From Rhopalosiphum padi (lineage: Eukaryota; Arthropoda; Insecta; Hemiptera; Aphididae): a stretch of DNA of 64,000 nt. Positions 10,411 to 25,600 of this stretch are shown piece after piece. The DNA is taken from positions 11,648,931 to 11,712,930 of the forward strand of contig NC_083599.1 of the NCBI RefSeq assembly GCF_020882245.1, written 5' to 3'. Within the stretch, counting starts at the first letter, position 1. Every line of letters begins with the position of its first letter. The notes under the pieces were generated by a model, which saw only the letters and a program-made list of their open reading frames with translations, made no database searches and was not told where the DNA came from. A program made the translations under genes and the position numbers.

Positions 10411-13400
10411 ATAAAAACAAAATGACAGTTAAAAATTTAACTCGTATTCCTGTACATTACGTATTTTCTGACGATAGAGAATAAAAAAGGTGAGGGTACG
10501 ACATTTCAACTTGTCTGAATATTGTCTCAAAACAATTTAAACATCATTTAAATTTATATCACTTTTTTTTTATTTTGAAAATCGAATACAAAATCAAATA
10601 ACAATAAAATATAAAACCGTTAACCGATATGTCATTCTCTTGAAAATATTATCCTCAATAATTTTTGTAATAGGTAGTATTGCTCTATAAGATCTATAAG
10701 ATTACTCAAAAGTCTTAGAAAACGATTTTAGGTATTTTAAGCATTTTATATTGAACGTGGGTCTGAGAGAGAAAACAAATATTACGCCAATATCCTCTTA
10801 AATTATATAATCATAAATTATGGTGGAAGATATGATATAATTTTGATGTTTAATACGGCTAAGGTATTTATATTTTAATTATTTTATGCTATAATACTAG
10901 CAATAATAATTAATATAATAAAATATGTTAACAAATTACAAAATTTTAAAATATGGGTAATTTTAATTGTGTAGGAAATAAGTGAATAGAGTTATGAGAG
11001 GATTATTAAAACAACTACATCTTGTAATAATAAATTACTAATTAGCCACTGCCCAGATTAACAGCCCCCTGTTTTCTCCACCTTTAAAGTTTAAATACGA
11101 CCATGGACCAAGGTCCAAGGCAAAACAAATAATACAGTATAGTTATACTATTATAGTTGATAAGAAATTTATACTAACTAAATATTTATTTTTAAAATAA
11201 CATTATATATTATATTATAATATAATACAACTAAAAAGTAGAGAATCATATATTGTCAAAATACGCCAGTATGCCACTATAAACTAGCTGGAATATATCT
11301 GCTACTATATTTAGACAGTTTAATTTAATAATATTTTATTATGAATAATTTTAATTATTATTAAATTAATAAACATCAATATATTCTGAAAGTAAAAAAG
11401 TTCTTTAATTCCTATTTATTAATTGAGGCGGAAATGTATCTATACAATTTTTTTTATTTTATGTTTAGATGCTATACCAAATATTTATTGTCGAATTTTA
11501 TTTGAAGGGTATTCAATCCCGATTGTGTTTTATATCAATAACAGATCTATCTTATGCCAATGCCTAATTGTACCGATTATCTATCCCAACTATCCTATAG
11601 TTATTGAATATAAATATATAATTTCAGTAAACATAAATAAATTCGCTATGAAGTTTACTTAAAAACGATTTTATCACTATTTTGAAATTTAACTCTTACC
11701 AAGACTCAAATTTTTAAAGAAGTGAAAAAATTAATTTAAAAATGTAATAAAGTAATTTTTAAACATATTTCATAGCGAAATCAAATATGTTTCTAGAAAT
11801 TATATCTGATAAATAATTTAGTTAATACTGCAATAATTGGAAAAATATTGATATTTTAGATAAAAAATAAATAATATTCGTGTTGTCTTTTTGACGTATG
11901 GAATGTGGATACACGTACGGGATCGCTCTGTTATTTTTCACTACAATTCCATAGTCGTCAGTCACGCACATTAATAGGTAATCACTTACTACGCACACGC
12001 CACACATTTACACGATATGCACTCGCCTATAATGAACTTAAAAACGCACCATATTGAATTCTCATTTAATGAAAATTATATATACGAAGAAACCTATATA
12101 ATAATATATAATGTTGACATTTAAAAATCAATTTATCTTGACCTTTGATCTCTGATCATTTATTATGATGTTTAATTATCATATATTATCAGTATCATGC
12201 TATATGTGATTTGTCATATAATTTAATGAAGCATATAAAATAAATTAGGAAATTGACAAACTAACAAAAAATAACTATGAGATTAAAATTATTCACATCA
12301 CATCAATTGTATGATACGGTAAAAATCATTATACACTAGGAATTCATAGTTTATATTATAAATTAAAACAAATAATAAAAATATAAGTATAAAAATTGCT
12401 GCGATAAATTATTAACCATTTACTTATATAAAATAAATATTAATTTTAATAATTTTATAAAACCGCTTATATTTGTTTTACTCATACTTTTAACATAACT
12501 GTATGTCTCTTAGTTTTTATTGATCTTTATAACAACTGGGCTACAAAGGCCATTAGTTATAATTACTTAGATAATAGATTAAAAATAATTACAGTTTTAT
12601 AATAGAATATAATATTTTAATTATAATAATTATATAGCCTCATAATTTATCAGCTTTAATATTGATTATTGCCAAAATTATGATATACTTTTTGAACAAT
12701 TATATATTATTTTATAATATTTAAAATGTTAACTTTTGCTTTATTTTAAAAGGTCAAATCGTTGTTGTCAAGTTTAACTGATTAAATATTTATGCCTTAT
12801 AAATTATAGTTATGTTTTAGAGTATAATATTTAATATAGCATAATTTTGATTTTGTACTAAAGATATTGAATTTTGAGCGGCTAATCCTCCCCACCCTCC
12901 CAATATCCCCTTAATTTGTTCCCTAGTCACTACCAAGAAGAATAAAGACCTGCGCACACCTGCGCACGCCCATCATGATCCTACACATTATAAAAATATA
13001 CATACAATAGTCTATAATAATACTGCGCTATAATAGTATAATAATACATTATATTTTTTTTAATAATTTCAGACGTTGAACTAAAAATCAAATTACATTT
13101 TTTCTTATGAATTTATGTTACGAGACTAAAAATTGTTGAGGACTTTATCGATGAAAATACATGTTCGTGAGGCTATATAGAATTTACAAGTCTCGCCAGC
13201 CGACCGACATTGGTTATATTATATAGGTAATATATATATATATATATAGGTATATATATTAGTGAAAACAAATTCAATAGTATCTATGTATATCATCAAA
13301 TAAGATTTAAAATTTTTATAAAATCATAATTACTATTGTTAGTTTTTTTCCACCCGATATAAGGTTATTTATATAGGTTTATTGGCTAATATCCTAATAT

Positions 13401-13860
13401 ACCTAATAGTATATGCGTAAGTAGCAAGTTTATTCAATAAAATTATTTATAATATAATATTACAACGTAAATATTATAATTTATTATTATATACTATATA
13501 GTATAATATAATATAAATACGCTCATTAACACTTATACAACAAATCAGTGACCGTGTGTGTATATGTAGGTACGTGGGACTGTGTGTGTTGTGTGTATTT
13601 GTAAGTTTAAAATATAATACTGTTTGTCTATATTACTGTATATATGTATTATATATACATACATACATACATTATAAATATGAATATAATATATGATCAC
13701 AACCATGTGTATATCTGTACGTAAAAAACCTCTTTCGATGACATATAACATATTTATATGTATATATATACACATGATTTCTATGTACCATATACAAGCG
13801 AGTGTAGTATATTATGTACATAATCTCGGGAAAAGCAATCTTTTTCTCCTCCGCTCCTGT
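10411..13860. other. Intergenic DNA, no gene recognised
   Basis: Very AT-rich. Contains isolated GC-richer scraps, around 11050-11120 and 12880-12975, that look like transposon pieces, and a TA microsatellite near 13225-13260. Short open frames here are not supported by composition or family resemblance. Confidence 0.5.
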
Positions 13861-13864
13861 CATC

Positions 13865-15485
13865 GGCAACTATGCGGCGGCGGTGGCGGAGGCGGTAGCG
13901 ACGGGCGCCCGTCGCCGCGACCATGGTGGCGGTGCTCTCTCCCCTCCAATCCACTGTTCCGCCGCCGCCGCCGCCAACGAGCGGCGGCGGCGGCGACGAC
14001 GACGACGAAATCGAAATTCACTCTCCTGCAGCAAGCTAGACTCCTCTTCCTAATAGCTCTCTCCCCGGCGGCGGCGGCGGCCGAATCCATCGCCACCCGT
14101 CGCTGCCGCGAAGACCCGTCGTCGTCGTCGTCGTCGTCGTTCTCACTTCTTACCGTAGTCCACTGAACGCGTAGCAGCTAGACAGCCGCCGCCGCCGCCC
14201 CCTCCTCCACCACTCGCCGGCCCGCCGTTTCCAGCCATCAACACCACCCACCGCCACCACAGCCGCCGCGCTCCGCGGATCGGTCCGCAGCGGCTCGGCG
14301 GCGGTCGGCGCTCCCAGACCCGCGCGCGCTCAAAAACATCTAGCTCGACAAAGTACGGAGCTAGTGCGCTATAGCTAGCTACTGCTGCTATATGTATACA
14401 ACAAAGTAGTAGAAGCGGCGGCGGCGGCCACTCACTACTACCGCCACGGCGGCGTACGAACGTACGACATTACGTATACGTTATTATTATACTATATATA
14501 GAGTATAATAATATATAATATTTTACTGTTATACATTCATTTGGCTAGCGCGTCCCTACCGCCCTCCGACCCAAGTCGTTTACCGTGTTGGCAGCGGCGC
14601 ACACTACACTGCTGCTGCAGCTATCACACAATATATAGGTAGCCGAGTATTAAAAAGTCAACCTCCACGACACCGCCATGAAAAAATAATAACAATAACA
14701 ATATCTACAAAATATTAACTATTATTATTATTATTATTATTATTATCATTATTTATCTATTTTCGTGCCCGGGACCTCCCCCGCCGCGCCGCCGTACACA
14801 ATACACATTCGTTAGTGCGTTAGTCAAACTTGTTGTCGTAGTATTGGTATATAGATTATAATATTATTATGTATTTTATAACACAGCGGCACACTCGTAT
14901 ACGCTCACGGACGCACACGCACGCACAAGCTCGGCTCTCACAGACGCGCATGCACGCGCACCCGAACACACTCGCGCGCGCACACACACACACGGGAACA
15001 CTGTAGCGCGCGCGCATATAATTATTTTATTAAAATATATTATTTACCCGATAGTGAACCTATAATAATAATGTATACAATAAATTTCATTCCGATAACA
15101 GAAAAAAAAAAATATATCACTAGTTTAAAATTATACTTCCACTCGCGTTAATTATTATAATACGACAATTTACGCGTAAATCGACGATGGTGACTAATTA
15201 AATTGATGTTATTATTCAGTCGTGTATGTGTATCGCGTCGTATTACACACGCATATTATTTTTTTATTATTGTTATTAATCGACGCTATTTTGATAAATC
15301 AATTTTTATTTCTCGGCAAATATTGAACAATAAGCAGCTCAGCGATCCGATTTCAGATACAAAAGTTTTTCGGCTCGGTTTGTCGCGTACGAGCTTATTA
15401 TTACGAGTATTCAACGCCGACAGGATGGACGACGTTTGACACGAAAACGATCTCTCACGCCAACTTCGAAACATTATTACTTCAG
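13865..15485 (+). promoter_or_regulatory. CpG-rich promoter and probable 5' leader of the ARID5-like gene
   Basis: A block of CGG/GCC trinucleotide runs (13870-14350) is followed by mixed sequence with ATT repeats near 14715-14745 and CA/CG dinucleotide runs near 14880-15020. At 15481-15487 the sequence TTCAG/GTATAT is a plausible donor that could join to the acceptor at 19612, making this a 5' UTR exon. The proposed leader contains a minimal upstream reading frame at 15425-15439 (ATG, three codons, TGA). The assignment to the downstream gene is an inference from position and strand. Confidence 0.45.
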
Positions 15486-18400
15486 GTATATTATAATACT
15501 AATATATTATTTTACTTTTTTTTCGTTGTTGTGATAACCGATTAATCATAATATTGTGTGAAAAAATAACGCTTGTACTTAAAAAATATTATAACATTTT
15601 GTTGTTTATTGCAATTCGTTAAATTGAATACATTGTGAATTCCGTTGTTTCTTTGAAATAATATTTATGAATATAATTTTTTTAAACTTAGGATGATAAG
15701 TTTGTTAAAGTTATACCCATTGCTTTATATTAATATGCTTCAAAATATTGTGTACATTATTTGATTGAAAATAAGATACAAGAATTTTTTATCTTTTGGC
15801 TATAATTTAAGATAAGAATAAAAAATACTTATAATATCAGAGTGTTAGAGAAAACATAATATTTTATAGGTATTTTTCTATGCTATTTATTTATACAAGG
15901 TCCCTAAATTCATAGATTAGATATCATAAGTATACTTTCCTCCTAATTCAATTACCAAATATTTTAAGTACAAACTGCATAATGAAAGTCATGTTTTATA
16001 CTAGGAGTTTCATTTGTCCCCATACTGTAGGACAGTAACAATTTCAGTACATGGTACTGGTATCTTTTAAATTCAGGTCAGGTCATAAAAAACGTAATGG
16101 TTTTTAAAAATGTATCCCGTGTAGAGACGGATTTACACAATTGCCGCCACTAGACAAATTTTATTTTCCCGCCCCATTAAATTTGTCAACGAGAAAACAT
16201 ATTTTTAAATACTTATTTAACATACTTAACTACTAAAAAAATAAATCTTAAAGACTGATACTACACAATAATTATTGGATATGTTTATAGACTGTCCTAA
16301 TCAAAAAAAAAGTATACCAATACAATATTTATTAAATTATAATGTATCACCATTTTTTTGAATAAATTGGCCGCCCTAGGCAACTGCCTACTTTGCTTGA
16401 TGTTAAATCCACCACTGATCCCATGTATTAATTTGTGTATTGTGTAACGAAAAAATCAAACTTAAATAGAATTTTAGTAATTTAAAATTTTACACTGTAA
16501 AATATTGCAATGTACGATATTCAATGGTGTATTTACACCATTTATCTCCAACCTAATTTTTCATAGTAATTTTACTATGAAAACTTTTGTAAAAGAAACA
16601 CACATCCTCTAAATTATGTGCTTTCATAATTCTTTTATAGTTTTTAAAATAATTCTAATCAATGATCAATGGATTAATAAAATATCTTTCCATTTTAACA
16701 ATGTTAGAAAATCATCCACAAATATTGATAAAGAAATGATGACATAAGCATATATTTAACTAATAATAAAAATGTTCATACAAATGTTTAATTAATAGAA
16801 TTAGCTTTGTTAAAGTTAATGATAAAAATAAAAATTAACTTCAGCATCACTTAAGGGTAAATAATTGTTGATAAAAATGTATACCTACTATAAATAATAA
16901 TTAAAATATTTATAAACCTAGTATAGTCTTAAGAAAGAACTATTCATATAGATTAATTAAGAAAAACTATAAGGCCTGTTGCTCTCTGAAAAATAATGGT
17001 CATAGTTGCATTTATAGACAAGTAATATAACTAATTATCTTAAAAATATTATATATATCTTTGGATTAGAATTGTGGAAGAAATTAAACTATTACTGCCA
17101 TGTTTTTAATATTACTATTTAGTACTGTGAAACGTTTCCTAACAGAACTTTAAATAGTGAATGTTCTTTTTGGGAACAAACTAATAAACTTTCTATATAC
17201 TGAATCCTTTGAAGTCTGAATAGTAGACAAAAATGCAGCTACCAAACCAAGACTGTCCACTGTTTAGAGGTTTCACCGTATTATTTATTTTTTGAATAAA
17301 TATATAAATATTTTTCTTTATGCTATTTTTTTTAAAAAACAAAATTTACTGTAAAGTAATCCAAAAATTTTAAAATTCAAATGATATATTTTAAATAATT
17401 TTTTTTCTTTATTTTAGGAATTAGAACAAAAATTAATTTTTTAAATTACAATTTTTTTTTTGTTTAAATTAATGATTTAATATCTAGTAATTTTTATGTA
17501 ACCTTAGTTGCAAATAGAAGTTTTTCTTATTGAGATATTTTAAAATAATGTAAACAAATATTACTTAAAATCAGTGGCGTGTTGAAGTAGGCTTTTTTGA
17601 GGCAATTGTCAAGAGACCAAAATTGGAGATTTACCCTCAGGTGGGTACTGGACAATAGATTCAGTGTGATAAAAAGTTTTTAATAATAATATTTATATTT
17701 TAAATTGTTCAGCACGCTATTGGTTAAAATTAACATATGTATATATTATATATTTTAATTATAACATTGTATTTGTTATAAAAGAGAATGCTTAAAAAAG
17801 TCACAGTTTTCAACATTACAAAGTATTCTGTGTTTGTGATATTAAATTTAGTCTAATTTGCATTCTAAATGTTTATTTTGATGTTAATATTATGTTATTA
17901 TAAAATTAGTAACCATTTAAAATAATTCTATTCTCAAAAATTATATTTACATAACTTGAAATTAAGTACCTTCACATATATTATTTCTTTAGTGTTATTT
18001 TTCAATGCACTAGTATAATTATCTACAATCCAAAACAAAATTAATCAACTTTTCACTTGCATTAGGTATTCAAAGAAATACATTATAGGTACTTAAATAA
18101 ACTTGTAATAGGTAAATAATTAATAATAATATATGTTTTAAAATATTACTCATTGAGTCCAATGAATCCACATCAAAGTTTAATTTTACGTGTTGAATTA
18201 TATTTGTTTGTGTTTAATTTAATTATTAATTAAACACCTTATCAATTTAATAATACAATATATACAGTTAAAAACTGAAAATTAAATTCATGTAGGACAC
18301 ATGTGTACTATGTACATGGGGTACAGATTAGCTTAATTTGTAATATTAATATTTGTTTTTATTCACTAAATGTCTAATACATTTTAATGAATATAATTAA

Positions 18401-19612
18401 AATTTAAAACTTAGTAATTTTTCTTATAATTATGATTAAAAGTACTTTATATTAAACTAATTACTATCTATTTAATTTTAATCCACTATTTTATTTTTGA
18501 TCTATATATTACACGTTAATCAGTACTTTCTTTAACTAGTTAATTTTTGTTTAACACTTTCAGAGTTAAGTTATAAACATTTACTTATTAGTATCTGTAT
18601 AAAATTTTAAAATAAGTGTAATAGTGTTAGATTCCAAAATATATAACTCTTAGTGTAATATATTAATGTTCTTGTTTTATTTTTAAATAATTTTATGTTC
18701 TATTTATAATATATTATTCGTATATGTATATATTTATTATATAATTGTACTAATTTAGTTATAATGCGGTATTTTCAATACTTTAAATTAAAAAAAAAAA
18801 TTATTTAAGTATACATTTTCTAATCTATACCAAAAATTAATAAGAATTTTTTTAAGTTGTTTTGTTGGTAGGCGGTTGATATAATATGCTAAAATATTTT
18901 ATCAATGTAATTCTGTATATAATTAATATTCTATTTATTATACAAATATACTTATGTTTTATATATTTTTGCGTATATATTGCATATAACAATAAGCTGT
19001 GCATCAAGATATATTTTACATCTTGTACATAAACAACATAAATCAAATGTTAATAATTTATATATTATAATATATAATGTAATAAATCTACCAAAAATGT
19101 ACCATTTTAGCATCAATATACATTATTTTCATAAGATTATTTCACTTAAATTAGATCTCAATAATATTCCAACATATACTTTTCTTGATTACGGATACAA
19201 CATCTATTTCATAACTCATTTACTTCTTTAAATATTAATACCTGCATAAAAAAATATATATAAGACTACCTCTTGTTTTGGAATATATTTGTTTAGTCCA
19301 AATGGTGTCTGTGAGATAAAATATTTTAATGATGGTGTTTATTTTTAATTTTGTCTCTATGTTTATAAATGAATAAAAAAACAAATAAAGGATACAGAAG
19401 TAACTATAAATATAAAAATCATTTTAACATAACATACATTTTTTCCAACGGGATGTTAAAAAGATGAATAACAATATATTTACCTTTTTAAACACAAGTT
19501 TTTTAATATAGTTAATAAAGTGAATATTTGCACAAATATTTTTATATTATATTATATACTATATATGAAACTTACTAAAGTAAATAATGATTACTGTTTA
19601 TTTTATGTGTAG
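15486..19612 (+). other. Presumed 5' intron of the ARID5-like gene
   Basis: About 4.1 kb of AT-rich DNA ending in a pyrimidine-rich stretch and TGTGTAG at 19612. It holds one clear MITE (separate entry) and a lone transposon-like end starting CAGTGGCGTG at 17574. No coding exon was recognised. Confidence 0.5.
16122..16417. mobile_element. hAT-type MITE
   Basis: The right end reads ...AAATCCACCACTG and its complement, CAGTGGTGGATTT, matches the decayed left end TAGAGACGGATTT. The element is bounded by ATCCCGTG (16114-16121) and ATCCCATG (16418-16425), an 8-bp duplication with one mismatch, as expected for hAT insertion. It has no transposase frame. Confidence 0.7.
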
Positions 19613-19653
19613 CTAAAAACGGCAGTATTGAAACTATTGCAGACGAAGACTCA

Positions 19654-22600
19654 ATGAGCGACGTGAATAATGAAGTCAAAGCTGTTGGTGACGAAAATAT
19701 TGAGGAGCAGCAGACGTCACCAAAAGTTGCCGAAGCGGACATTCCAATGACATTTGTAGAGACTGAGCCCGATTCAATAGAACACCGTAAGAAAAATAAT
19801 GATAATGAAGAAAAGGAAGTTGGCCCGTCGAAAGAGGACGAGATGTCAACCACTCTACGTCTGGTAGGTGAGCCACTGGCCACACACGGGCCGTATACAT
19901 TTTACAGTGCGTTAGCCTACCGTAAACGTGATGAAATAACTAAAAAGAAGAGACGGCGATGGAAAAAGCCTATGACAGGGGTGGACAATGAAAGTGATAA
20001 CGCTGTCGAGTCTTACGATTCATTGTCATCATGTTGTTGTGCCAATAATGATGCCGGCAACGATTTGTGTTTCTGTGACGATGGGTCGTCTTCGTCATCG
20101 TCTCATTCTGAATGGTCCGTTGTGCGCATGAATCATTTCTATGCTGTCCGCCCATGGTATAGCAAGAAAAATAGCAGTAGTAATGACCGGCAGCAGCAGC
20201 GGCAGCGAAGACATCAACGAAAAAACTCCCAAAAATTATCGAAAACAACTACTGCGGCAGCAGAGAGACGTCAACATCACTATCAGCAATCTGTTTGTAT
20301 TGGTGAATTGGAGTTATTATGGCGTGACGACAGCGTGGTAACGTCAACAACAGCTCCATCGTCTTCGTTACAACTCAAGAAACGTAATAGTAACAGAATT
20401 GTGCCACCTGCATTGTTAACAGAGGCGTCTAATGGCGGCGGTGACAGAGCAGATACCATGATAAATAGTAGTGCTATGGCCAGTTCAGATGATGACGACG
20501 GTGTTAGCGGTGGATTCGACGATGATTCGGCAACATCATTACCACGTCGTCGAACTTTGCCAAGACGCACTCGCCAGCCGTCAGCTAAAAAACTTGAGGC
20601 TGCAGAATCTTATGCCGCAGTGGCAGCTGCAGCATCGTCTGATAACCACCTCCCGTCACCATCACCGTACAACCGCAATAGGTTATCTACAGCTACGCCG
20701 TCGGATACTACCTCCGTGAGTGTTCCACTATTGTCGCCAGACACTCAGTATAATCATGGAAATGTACTGTGCAGCGTTCGGTTATACGTGATGCCTGATC
20801 AGACAGCCGCCGGTCGACTTGGTGGTGTACACGGTGAAGACGAAGTGCTAGAGATCAACACTTGGAATGCCAGTAGCGGTGCAGATAGATGGCCGAGTAA
20901 CATTTTTATTAATGGCAGCAGTGGTGTAGGATCTATCTACAACGGTGGCGGCAGCGTTGACGATTATGGATATGGTAGTGGAAGTCATTCGTCAGGAACA
21001 CTGCCATCCGGTTGTTCGGGATTAGTATTGCGGGCTGAAGATTTTGTCGAATGGGTTCGTGGTGGACTAATGAACGATGATGACGAAAATGAAGATACAG
21101 AGTCTGATGATGAGTCATCGGAATCAGAATGTAATGAAAATAACTCTAATGATCAAAAATCCAACAGGATAGAAATTTCGAAACCTATTGATGAACAACT
21201 ATCGGAACTATCATCATTAGTAACGGATATAAAGGGTGATGTAAAACAATGTCAGAAAGATAAATTAAAAACTTCACTAGACGATAAAAACAGTGAAGTG
21301 AAATTAGAATCGACTCTGACCAAAGATGTGGTAATAAAAGAAGAATTACTTTCTGTAATTCCAGTCGAGGTGAAAAAGGAACAAGAAGATCTAACAGCAG
21401 CTGTTGATCTTGTAGTCGATGGTAGTAAACCAATAAAGCAAAACCTCGACAGTAGTAACAGTAGTTGTTACTCAAAATATACTGTTGATGAGGCTGTAGA
21501 AGCAGAACATGTCCCCTTAGCTGCAGCTAGAATTCACAAAAAGCATTGTGAACGTGTTACTTACCGTCATCGTCACTGCCATCGTCAGCGCCATCGTTTA
21601 AATCATTGGTCATTGGTTAATGGTGATAGCACAAGTACTGTTGCTAAGAAAAATGATGATCACCATGATAATGTATCAGGGGTGATAAATAAAGGTACTA
21701 ATACACTATATCTGGTTTAATGACATTTTTTGTTATTTTTACTATTTTTTATTTTTTTTACAGTTGAAAAGAAGCAAGACAATGATCAAAAATGCTGCTG
21801 TTATTGTTGTAAACGTCGTCAAAGTTACCAACGTAATGACAAAAGAATGAAAAGCAATGTTAGTGGTGGTAATAGTATGAAACAACGATTAGTGGTGATG
21901 AGCTACTCTAGATACTGCCGATATAGAGCACAATTACAACGTAAGCGTGAAGAGCAAATGAACAAGGGAAATACTGCTGTTGTCATAGATGATGATAAAG
22001 AAAAGTTGATAACACCCACATACCGTGGAATAGATTCAATGACTCGAGTTTTATTTTGTCGAGACACATATGATTATCCGGCTGAACTTCTATTAGAACC
22101 TTTTAATGCACAACAAAACCATCAACAAAACACTGCAGTGTTGGTCAACCATATGGGTATGTGTATATTCATTGTCATATTTATTCCAGTATTAGTATTT
22201 ATTATTAGTAATCATATAATACAAATTAAAATAATGTATCATTTCATAAATCTTAAACTAAGACAAGGTTTAAGAAAATGTGTACTCCCAACATTCAATT
22301 AGTGTGCTAAAAGTTTAGAAACATAATAATTATTATTGATCAACATTATAAAATTTGAAAAATTCCCAAAATTTAAGATTTTATCTTAGTGTTTATGTCA
22401 ACAATTAAAAACAACTGGCTTGTAAGTTTGATGAATTTTAATTTTATATGGTATTTTAAAGGACTTAACAATTTAAATTAAAAAATGTTAAGAATATGTA
22501 GAATGATTGTATTTTAAGTTTATTATTTTTTTATTCTAATTAGAACCTATTTATTTTAAATAATTTTTAATTATGTGATAACACATTTTTATTGTCTTAT

Positions 22601-25600
22601 TTTATTTTTAAACTCATTTTCTATAATTTATTCGTTTTAGTTAAACAATAATGGTTAATGAAGTATAATATTATACATCATGTATACTGATATAAAAATT
22701 ATCTAAATGTGAGTAGTATAGTTTTGAACTCAAATTTAAATTATAGTACAAATAATAAATATTATATTACATATTAATAAAATAAAATATTATTAAAACA
22801 ATTTATACATAATTATGGCTCCTGATAAAACTTAACAAGAATTATATGAAAAATATAAAATTATTACATTATTTTTATAATTTTACAATACATTTTTTTT
22901 TTAATATTACCCAAAAAATAAGTATTTTTTTTTTTAACTGAAATTTAGTTATTATAATTAATTGAATCAAGGTCAATTTTTAATTTAATTTAAAAATAAC
23001 AGATATTTTTTTGTTTATTCTATACACTGTGTCCCAAAAGTCCCTAGGCCTTAGTATTTCCATGCAAATTAATTTATTTAAGTGTAATTAGTAAAGCAAA
23101 AAATTCTAATTGTACCTATAGCATACATTTTAAATTTATTTTTCTAAACTGCATATTTTTAAAAAAATGTATCTTTTTAAATTTTAAAGAAGGATATTAT
23201 TTGTATTCATGTTTTTAAGAAAAATGATTAAAAACTGACCAATTTATGTAGATATTAGGTACTTAGCATATAAATAAGTACCCTATTTCATTGATTTTCT
23301 AATTTTATTAAAAATTGTATTTAAACTTTTTTGTAATATCAATGAGCTAAATAGGTCAGAAAAAAAATATTGACCATATCATAAACGTCTTAGAAGTGTA
23401 GTTGAATCTCCATAATAATCCGTACATTATTGATACATAGAACTTGAAGTTAGTAAGCAAATTAATAAATAATACGTTCATAGAATTTTACACCAAATAA
23501 AATAAAGACATAGAATAAGAAAAGATACAATATTTAGAGATAAATTATTTTTATCGACAAATTAATTTTAAAACGAAAATCAGCGTTCTAATCGAGATTG
23601 ATTAAATCATGCGGTTCGTGTTTTGCTAACATATTTAATGATCTGAGATATTAAGGGTGATACTGGACTTTTGAGACACATTGTTGTATTTTTATTTTTT
23701 CTCTTGAATTTTCAATTACTGGTTTATGTATAAATACAGTCGAGTTACGATAACTCGAAAAACTTGACAATTCAATTTTTTTTATATTCCCTTAGACTTT
23801 AGAGGCTTAGAAATATAAATTATACATAAATTAATATAAATTTGAGTTAGATATCACGAAGCGAATTTTTATCTCCCTTTAACTTCGGATTATCGCGACT
23901 CAATGTATATAATTACAAATATATGTAAATACTTAGTATTTGTTATTATTATAATCGTGATGTTATAAATTATTCGTATTATCATTTATATGATGTTTGT
24001 CATTACTTTTACAGCGCCTAAACTCAAAGGGTGGCCTTCTCATCCAGCATCCTGGATGTCATTCCGGTGGAACCGAGTGCGCCGTCGGTTACGTCACCTA
24101 GAACGTGGTGGTGACAGCAATGATGACCGACGTAGACGTCATCGACGCCGAAAGCTTAAGAAGAAATGCAGTCGACAACAAAATGGAGCCAGTGGAGCGA
24201 CAGTGGGGATGAATTATTCTTCATCAACCGATGATGACGATTCAGACGATTCGGATTCCGATGATGCGTCTTCTGCGACAAACGATGCTGCCACAAACAC
24301 CACTACCGAAGCTTCGACCTCAGATTCAGATAGCGTACCACCGCCATCTACAGTAGTATCTAAAACTGCCAATAAGAATAATTCCACCACAAAAGTTAAC
24401 ATTCATCATAGTAACAAAAAAACTATCTCAACATCATCTACCGGTAACATGATCGTAATTAACGGCGCTACTACTGTATCTGCAGCTGTGATTAACAAAC
24501 GTCCAGCGACAGCTGTCGGGCAACCTGGTCAGCAACAACCGACTAAACGTCGCCGCGTTGTATATACCACAGAACAACTTCAAAATCAACAACCGCGAGT
24601 AATTTACCAACAGCAGCAATCACATCCAAGACCTAGACAGCCGCAGCAACAGCAGCAGTCTAGTCACCGGTCTAAACAATTGGAACAATTAAATCAGCTT
24701 AGCCAATCACAGCGTCAACAACACATCCTCGCTGCTCAACAGCAACAACAAAGACTACAACCGTTAAACAGGCGACTGCCACCACCTATTTCATCATTAC
24801 AATCTTCAACAACTAGAATAATACATCATCACTTACCACCTTCGGTATCTATTATGCCAGTCATAGTCCCATCTAGTAATAGTTCTCCCCACCAACAACT
24901 ACAGAAATTCAACAATCGACTACAAAATCGGCAAAAAATTCATGCTACGGCTACAGTTTTACCGGTCACTTCTCAGCGAAGAAATAACATTGAACGACAA
25001 CAAACACCACTTCCACCTGTCATAATAGAATACGACGATGACGATGACAACCGAGAGTATGGATCTGATGATAATGGTCGATACAGAAAATCTACAGTGG
25101 CAGCAGCTATGGAAGCTTGCCAAAGACGTGTTTCACGCCAACATTTTAATGATGAGCAAAGACAACAGCGAGAAGACGAAGAGAGGCAGCGTCGGTGGCT
25201 GGTAGATGCTTTGCGATTGGGTGGGTTAGAAGTGACAGCAGTACCTTTAAATGCAACTACTAACAGTGGAAATAGTGTTGGAAAAGAAGCTAGTGCTGCG
25301 GTAACTTCACAACAGCGTCGGCGGCGTGGTGTTTCATTTGAATCATTATTGTCCACCAATAATGAAGACTTCAATGGTGGCGTTCGGAACGAGCCATGCC
25401 ACGGTGGTACTGACGATGACTCAAATTTAGATTCAGACTCAGATTCTGTAGTGATGACCGTAACGCCTGATGTTGTATGCCTATTAAACAAGTCTCAGCA
25501 ACATCAACAGCAAATATCTCATCAAAGACAGACATCGCCAGGAAGTGGTTCCACTTCAACAACCTCGGTAACAATGAGTCATCACCATCAGCAACGAAGG

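Larger units (their letters stand above)
22157..24014 (+). other. Intron 2 of the ARID5-like gene
   Basis: Runs from donor G/GTATGT at 22157 to acceptor TTTTACAG at 24014. It holds two small transposons (separate entries). No exon coding for an ARID domain is visible in it. Confidence 0.7.

Noticed and set aside
13693..14166. Open frames with Ala, Ser and Arg runs
   Set aside because: They are trinucleotide-repeat readings in several frames within a CpG-rich block, with no conserved motif or consistent splice structure.
25135..25260. Segment RWLVDALRLGGLEVTAVPLN in the third exon as a possible ARID remnant
   Set aside because: It lacks the spacing and the aromatic and basic residues of ARID helices. 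The resemblance is only a few hydrophobic positions.
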